In this document: piece by piece, positions 31,977 through 36,901 of the stretch
How positions within the stretch are numbered: the stretch's first letter is position 1
How the letters are laid out: the number at the start of each line of letters is the position of its first letter
Origin: Patescibacteria group bacterium
GTDB taxonomy: Bacteria > Patescibacteriota > Patescibacteriia > Buchananbacterales > GWA2-38-13
Length of the DNA: 36,901 bases
NCBI GenBank assembly: GCA_028712155.1
Contig: JAQTQO010000014.1
Coordinates: 1-36,901, forward strand
Direction of reading: 5' to 3'
The notes under the pieces: model-generated
What the model was told of the DNA's origin: nothing
What the model saw: only the letters and a program-made list of their open reading frames with translations
Database searches by the model: none
Program-made: the position numbers and the translations under genes

Positions 31977-34835
31977 ATGCCACAGATTTCTCGAGTAAAA
32001 AATCAAACTCAGATTTCAACATCGGCTACAACTATTGCCGCCACTGGCATGCTTACGGTTAGCACGGTCTCGTTATTATTGACCTGGGGAATATTGGCAG
32101 CAGCCGTTTTGTCGCCGGGCGTACATCAGGAAACTGACGGCAGCGCCATTGTTTGCCAACATATGGAGTTTGCAGGTTTACGCGGGCAAGATTTCGTAAA
32201 AATTGATGCTGGCGAAAAGGCAAATGCCAGGCGATTAAAAAAGCAGGTGCAGGAGAAGATGCAACTGGTTAAAAAAAATATTGAGGGTTCAGGGAGAAAT
32301 TACCAGAGCGTTAACGAAAAAAATGAATTTGCCAAAAACATCCAGGATTTTTCCAAAGAGTTCGTATCGATGATGAGAAAGAACCCTCAGGACGCTCTCG
32401 CATTGCTGCCATCCGAACAAGAGCTCAATGATCTGAATCTGCTTACGAAAAATTGTTTCCCTGAACCCCTCAAAGCGCTTGAGGGAGCGGTGGAAGTATT
32501 TCATGCCGATGATTTTAAAAATCAGAGGAGTAAAACCGATTATTATCTCAAAGCAGCGGACAGGAAAAAATATATTTTGCATCTACCGCGAATCGAAGAA
32601 AACATTGAATCGCGAACTAAACTGAGCATCCAAAAAGCATATCAGTTGAATAATGAAGTGTTGGTTGACGAATATATGATCACCGGCCAGCCGGGCAACC
32701 CGCCGGTCTTGGGGCCGCAAAGCGTCATGGCAATTTTAGTGAACACGACAGTGGTTGATAAAGTTTTGGGCACAACAAATGAATACGATACACCTATGCT
32801 GACGAAGGCCGAAGCGGCTAACTTGCTTTACGGTGATGTGAATAATTTTTACCAAATTAATTCTTACCAAAAGATGAGTGTCGTGGGGGCGGAGAATAAT
32901 CCGGGAAATGTCGCTGACGTTTTTGGGCCATATCATATTACCGTTACAGTAAACAGTTATTATTGTTCAAAAGACCAATCTTTATCGTGTAGCGGTTCGT
33001 GTCCGGACGGTAAGGGCAGCTGCCAGGCGTATATTGATTTTGGAGCAATGTATACCTCAATTATCCGGGCAGCCGATGCGGACATTGATTTTCGTAAATA
33101 TGGCGGTGTTTTGTCGTTTGTTTCAATGCCCTCGCTAGATATATGGCAAGGGATTTCCAGCGCGGGAAAAATATCAACCATCTCTAACGACTTTGGTACC
33201 GATGAGGTTAACCAATCAATAGCCGCAGTATTATTGGGTGATTATCTGGAAGGCAATGAAATTACCACGGCCCACGAACTGGGGCATAGTTTTGGCTCAG
33301 TTAATCACGCTGGATACCTTAATTGCGATAATTCTTTTGACTTCAATGTTGACTGTCGGTCGGAATACGGGGATTTGTATGACGTTATGGGTTTAGGGGA
33401 TTTTTTCCACTTTAACGCCAAAATGAAAGAAAGTTTTGGCTGGCTTGCGGCCGATCACGAAAATCACAAAATTATCACCGTGACAAAAGATACGAGCGAG
33501 CCGATATACCTTGACCCGATTGAGAAACAAGACGGTAAAATTCAGGGCGTGCGGTTTCGCCGAGGCCCTGACGATGGTTATAAAGATTTATATATAGAAT
33601 ACAGGCAGCCGGATGTTTTGGACGAAAAAATTTTTGGTAAGGCCCTTGAATTTGGAGCACAAACCGATGTTTTCTCCGGCGCGTTATTGCATCTTTCATA
33701 CATCGGTAGCTCTGTTTTACTTGATGTCCAGCCGCCGGCCAAAGTCTATAAAGATTTATTTTTAAGCACCATTCACGCAGCTACGGAAAGCGGGAAATAT
33801 TCATATTATACTGATCCTTATTCCGGCACGAAAATCGGAGTGGGCAAACCCGATCCGGTGCGCGGCCTGCCGGTGATGATTGATATCGGGCGGACCGATT
33901 TTACGCCGCCAGTTATAGATTCTTTTGAGTTTCTCAGTTATAACGAGGAAGACTGCTCTGGAAATTTTAAAATTACCGCCTCGGACGCTGAAACCGGCAT
34001 TTCAAAAATTGAAGCATTGGACCAAACATTTTTTTCTGATGAAGCGATTGTTCGGGTGCCCTCAACGCTTTTCAACTCCTCTATTGCCGTTACAGTTTTT
34101 GATAACGTGGAAAGTCAAGGAGGCGTTGGAAATAATGTAACAAAAATGAATTTTAATACTCCATTTAACAATTGCGACATTAAACCAATAATTACTGTTT
34201 CCTCGCCACTTTTTACTAATGATTATGTCTTTGAGCCAAATTATGATACTGCCAATGAAGTTGTCATAAAAGAAGTAATCACTAACCCGGCCATTATAAA
34301 TTTTAATATTACAGACGATAGCTTGTCTTCGGTATATATATCCGAATTTTTTAAGGATGATCTTTATAATTATGCGTCTAGAGACCCTCTGCGCAGTTTT
34401 AAAAATTTTTCTTATACATTACGCCGAATGCTAACTCCGGGCCGGCACGAGATTGTTATTGACGGCGTGAATAGCGGTCACTCCTATTTTGCCATTATAA
34501 TTTTTGACGTCGTTCAATCACCAAGGTTTGTCCGCGGGGATGTCAATCAAGATGGGCGAATCGATGTGAGCGACTCCGTGACCATTTTGGAAAATCTCTA
34601 TCAAGGTACGGCGCCGATCAACTGTCTCGACTCGGCCGACGTTAATAATGACGAAGAGTTAAACCTGACCGACGGGGTGGCTTTGTTGCAAAATCTGTTT
34701 ATGTCGGAAAAGCCAGCGGACGTTAATCTCAGTAAGACCTGCGAAATTGATTTGGCGATTTTCGATTTGAATACCGAAAGCTTGGATACCGAGAAAATTG
34801 ACTGCGGAAGTTTTACCGCGGGAAACTGTAACTGA
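31977..34835 (+). CDS. surface metalloprotease (M11/M6-like, HExxHxxxxxH) with C-terminal dockerin-like domain
   Basis: TAHELGHSFGSVNHAGYLNC...SEYGDLYDVMGLGDFFHFNAKMKESFGWL; C-terminal RGDVNQDGRIDVSDSVTILENLY...ADVNNDEELNLTDGVALLQNLF. Confidence 0.85.
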   Translation: MPQISRVKNQTQISTSATTIAATGMLTVSTVSLLLTWGILAAAVLSPGVHQETDGSAIVCQHMEFAGLRGQDFVKIDAGEKANARRLKKQVQEKMQLVKKNIEGSGRNYQSVNEKNEFAKNIQDFSKEFVSMMRKNPQDALALLPSEQELNDLNLLTKNCFPEPLKALEGAVEVFHADDFKNQRSKTDYYLKAADRKKYILHLPRIEENIESRTKLSIQKAYQLNNEVLVDEYMITGQPGNPPVLGPQSVMAILVNTTVVDKVLGTTNEYDTPMLTKAEAANLLYGDVNNFYQINSYQKMSVVGAENNPGNVADVFGPYHITVTVNSYYCSKDQSLSCSGSCPDGKGSCQAYIDFGAMYTSIIRAADADIDFRKYGGVLSFVSMPSLDIWQGISSAGKISTISNDFGTDEVNQSIAAVLLGDYLEGNEITTAHELGHSFGSVNHAGYLNCDNSFDFNVDCRSEYGDLYDVMGLGDFFHFNAKMKESFGWLAADHENHKIITVTKDTSEPIYLDPIEKQDGKIQGVRFRRGPDDGYKDLYIEYRQPDVLDEKIFGKALEFGAQTDVFSGALLHLSYIGSSVLLDVQPPAKVYKDLFLSTIHAATESGKYSYYTDPYSGTKIGVGKPDPVRGLPVMIDIGRTDFTPPVIDSFEFLSYNEEDCSGNFKITASDAETGISKIEALDQTFFSDEAIVRVPSTLFNSSIAVTVFDNVESQGGVGNNVTKMNFNTPFNNCDIKPIITVSSPLFTNDYVFEPNYDTANEVVIKEVITNPAIINFNITDDSLSSVYISEFFKDDLYNYASRDPLRSFKNFSYTLRRMLTPGRHEIVIDGVNSGHSYFAIIIFDVVQSPRFVRGDVNQDGRIDVSDSVTILENLYQGTAPINCLDSADVNNDEELNLTDGVALLQNLFMSEKPADVNLSKTCEIDLAIFDLNTESLDTEKIDCGSFTAGNCN

Positions 34836-34871
34836 CCGTGCTGTGGATTCAATCGTATCGTGGCGGTAGCA

Positions 34872-34906
34872 AAAAGCCCGGCGCTTCCCGCGCGGGGCTT
34901 TTTTTG
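34872..34906 (+). terminator. rho-independent terminator
   Basis: AAAGCCCGGCGCttccCGCGCGGGGCTTTTTTT. Confidence 0.85.
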
Positions 34907-34987
34907 ATATCGAGATGGTTGACGGCGCCCGGAATTGGGTGGAGAATTACGGTGGGTTGAAACGTAACGGGAAAAGGAGGCAGTCGC

Positions 34988-35374
34988 ATGACCTTTGTGG
35001 AGCTCTTTGACCAAGTGCGGATCGAGGTTGGTCCCGGGGACCAAACCGAGGCGTTGTTGTGGGCTATCGAGGAGGGCTTGAACGACCATTTTTCAACCGA
35101 TCCTGGTTGGAAAAACGAGCCGGTTCGGCCGCCGGTGGCCAGGCTATACCAAGCGGTGCTCACGGCCTTGGGCGGAGTATTGCGGCATGTGGATGCCACC
35201 AATACCAAAGTGGTCGAGGGGGCAAAAGAAGTGGCGGAAAGTTTTCGCGCCATCATCAACCGCACGCTGCGCGCGTCCCTTGAGTCCCAACCCATCCGGG
35301 TTGCCCGACGCGCCGAGGCCAAGCCCGAACCGCCCGCGCAAGTCCGGCGCACCTCCCGTCGCCGTACGGCGTAA
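34988..35374 (+). CDS. hypothetical protein, 128 aa, basic C-terminus
   Basis: SD AAAAGGAGG before ATG; terminator directly downstream. Confidence 0.75.
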   Translation: MTFVELFDQVRIEVGPGDQTEALLWAIEEGLNDHFSTDPGWKNEPVRPPVARLYQAVLTALGGVLRHVDATNTKVVEGAKEVAESFRAIINRTLRASLESQPIRVARRAEAKPEPPAQVRRTSRRRTA

Positions 35375-35381
35375 TCCTCTT

Positions 35382-35407
35382 AACCGTCGCTCCGGCGACG
35401 GTTTTTT
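35382..35407 (+). terminator. rho-independent terminator
   Basis: AACCGTCGCtccgGCGACGGTTTTTT. Confidence 0.9.
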
Positions 35408-35412
35408 AATTT

Positions 35413-35588
35413 CCCGCCGCCGCAGCAAAGGAGCGGAGCGACTGCTGCGAGGCGAGCGGGAAATTAACCCCGCACCAAGCTCCTTAACGAGTCGCTGGAT
35501 TTTGATTTATGAGCCGCAGGCGGTAGATTGCGCCAGATCAACAGGGCTATGGCAGTTTGGAATTCGCAAGCTTCGGTGCTGGGGTTTG
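35413..35588 (+). repeat. structured intergenic repeat, copy C
   Basis: CCCGCcgcCGCAGCA...TGCTGCGaggcgaGCGGG then AAATTAACCCCGCACCAAGCT paired with AGCTTCGGTGCTGGGGTTT. Confidence 0.65.
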
Positions 35589-35632
35589 TACCTTTTTACC
35601 TAAACTTGCGGTATGATATAGGAGTTAGTGAT

Positions 35633-36421
35633 ATGCTACTCAGCCACAAGAAAAAATATCTGCAGGTGGCGCTCAATGGGACACTGGCCGATGCCCAGCG
35701 CATCATTGCGAGTTTACCGGTGTCCGACCGCATTATCGTGGAGGCTGGTACGCCATTCATCAAACGGTATGGCGCCAATGGCATCGCCCAGGTCAAATCG
35801 TGGTATGGCGCGCGGGTTGCCGGGCAGGTGGCCGCGCTGCCGGCCATCACTGCGAAAAGCAGATTCGGCCAGGTGCTGGTTGGTTTGTTGCAAAGCCAGT
35901 ACCAGGCGGCGCAACGGAAAGGGCAGACTTTGCCGCTTCCCTTTGAACCGTACGTGGTGGCCGATTTAAAAACCATGGACCGCGGCGGGACCGAGGTGAT
36001 GATGGCTAAGCAGGCCGGCGCGAATGCCGCCGTGGCGTTGGGGCTGGCGCCGACGGAAACGCTGGATTCGTTCATTGCCGAATGCCGGGCGATGGGCGTG
36101 GATGCAATGGTGGACATGATGAACGTGCCGTACCCGATCGCCGTGTTGCGGACATTAAAACTTCAGCCGGATGTGGTGGTGCTGCACCGCGGCGTGGATG
36201 AAACGGAATTCAACAAAGAGAAGATGCTCCCCTTCCACGAAATTCAGCGCATCAAGGCTAACTATACCATGATGATCGCGGTCGCCGGAGGCGACACCAT
36301 CCGCGAAGTCCAGCGCGCGATTTTCAACGACGCCGACATCGTCGTAGTCTGGAAATCATTTTACGCCGCGTCGGGTGAAACCGGCCAACTCGCCCAACAG
36401 TTTTTGGATGAGATTCGATGA
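35633..36421 (+). CDS. TIM-barrel protein of the OMP decarboxylase / hexulose-6-phosphate synthase (HUMPS) family
   Basis: PYVVADLKTMDRGGTEVMMAKQAGANAAVALG...VDAMVDMMNV...DVVVLHRGVDETEF...IAVAGGDTIREVQRAIFNDADIVVVWKSFY; SD ATAGGAG. Confidence 0.8.
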   Translation: MLLSHKKKYLQVALNGTLADAQRIIASLPVSDRIIVEAGTPFIKRYGANGIAQVKSWYGARVAGQVAALPAITAKSRFGQVLVGLLQSQYQAAQRKGQTLPLPFEPYVVADLKTMDRGGTEVMMAKQAGANAAVALGLAPTETLDSFIAECRAMGVDAMVDMMNVPYPIAVLRTLKLQPDVVVLHRGVDETEFNKEKMLPFHEIQRIKANYTMMIAVAGGDTIREVQRAIFNDADIVVVWKSFYAASGETGQLAQQFLDEIR

Positions 36422-36459
36422 ACTCATAGCGTTTTTCCGCTGATGAAAAAAGAGCGTGC

Positions 36460-36487
36460 AGCTCGGCGTGGCCGAGTTTTTTATTTT
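36460..36487 (+). terminator. rho-independent terminator
   Basis: CTCGGcgtggCCGAGTTTTTTATTTT. Confidence 0.75.
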
Positions 36488-36674
36488 GTTGCGGTTAAAT
36501 AATTTACCGGAGTCCTCCTGCTACTCAGGAACAAAGGCGCGCGTTAAACTGAAATCAATGGTTGCGTAATCAGTAATTCACCTATTAGGAAGATGGTACG
36601 GTGTCAGATTAATGCAGGGCCGTGGAGTGAGTAAATTACCTTACGTATTGTTATGCTATACTTAAACTATCACT

Positions 36675-36901
36675 ATGGTGAAAACCAAAACCGTGACGTC
36701 GTTTAAGCTCCAACTAGTCACCTCCGTGGCCTTGCTGGGGCTTTCTTTGGGGTTTTTCATCCTGGCATCCAGTTTTTCCTCATCGCCGCCGAGTTTCCAT
36801 ATTGCGACCAATGTAAATTCTCCGACACCTACAAGTGTAAAAATCATCCCCCTTAATACGAACTCCTCATCCCCTACCCCTGCCCCGCAACTTTCACCCT
36901 C
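36675..36901 (+). CDS. secreted/anchored protein, N-terminal fragment (runs off window end)
   Basis: ATG then MVKTKTVTSFKLQLVTSVALLGLSLGFFILASSFSSSPPSFHIATNVNSPTPTSVKIIPLNTNSSSPTPAPQLSPS; TM followed by Ser/Thr/Pro linker. Confidence 0.6.
   Translation, partial: MVKTKTVTSFKLQLVTSVALLGLSLGFFILASSFSSSPPSFHIATNVNSPTPTSVKIIPLNTNSSSPTPAPQLSP

Noticed and set aside
1-36901. CRISPR array, rRNA or tRNA genes
   Set aside because: No regularly spaced identical repeats and no recognisable rRNA or tRNA cloverleaf seen by eye; tRNAscan/CRISPR tools were not available.

Overview
The window looks like a Patescibacteria/CPR-type genome segment; this taxonomy is an inference from the protein repertoire. Backbone genes include tsaD (partial), a CPBP protease, an M23 peptidase, GT39-like, Memo-CapA, DUF3160, HD hydrolases, EamA, an ABC exporter and large secreted proteins. 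Between them lie stand-alone genes that often carry their own promoter, Shine-Dalgarno (SD) and terminator: an argB-like kinase, hisI-hisG, a Gfo/Idh/MocA oxidoreductase, a deoxyribosyltransferase-like gene, a HUMPS-family gene and several small unknown proteins. The most notable finds are below. (1) An Arg-rich leader ORF (8 Arg in 31 aa) followed by an attenuator terminator lies upstream of argB, and a His-containing leader ORF (4 His in 28 aa) followed by a similar terminator lies upstream of hisI-hisG. Both have competing antiterminator pairings, nearly identical promoters and apparently almost leaderless mRNAs. (2) A two-stem structured intergenic repeat occurs in four copies next to these genes, with compensatory changes between copies. 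(3) An AT-rich three-gene island (PLD-like effector plus paralogous winged-helix-like domains) is bracketed by matching palindromes. (4) Two adjacent dockerin-bearing surface proteins share a membrane-anchor N-terminus. No CRISPR, rRNA or tRNA was recognised. All calls are by eye; no database search was run.
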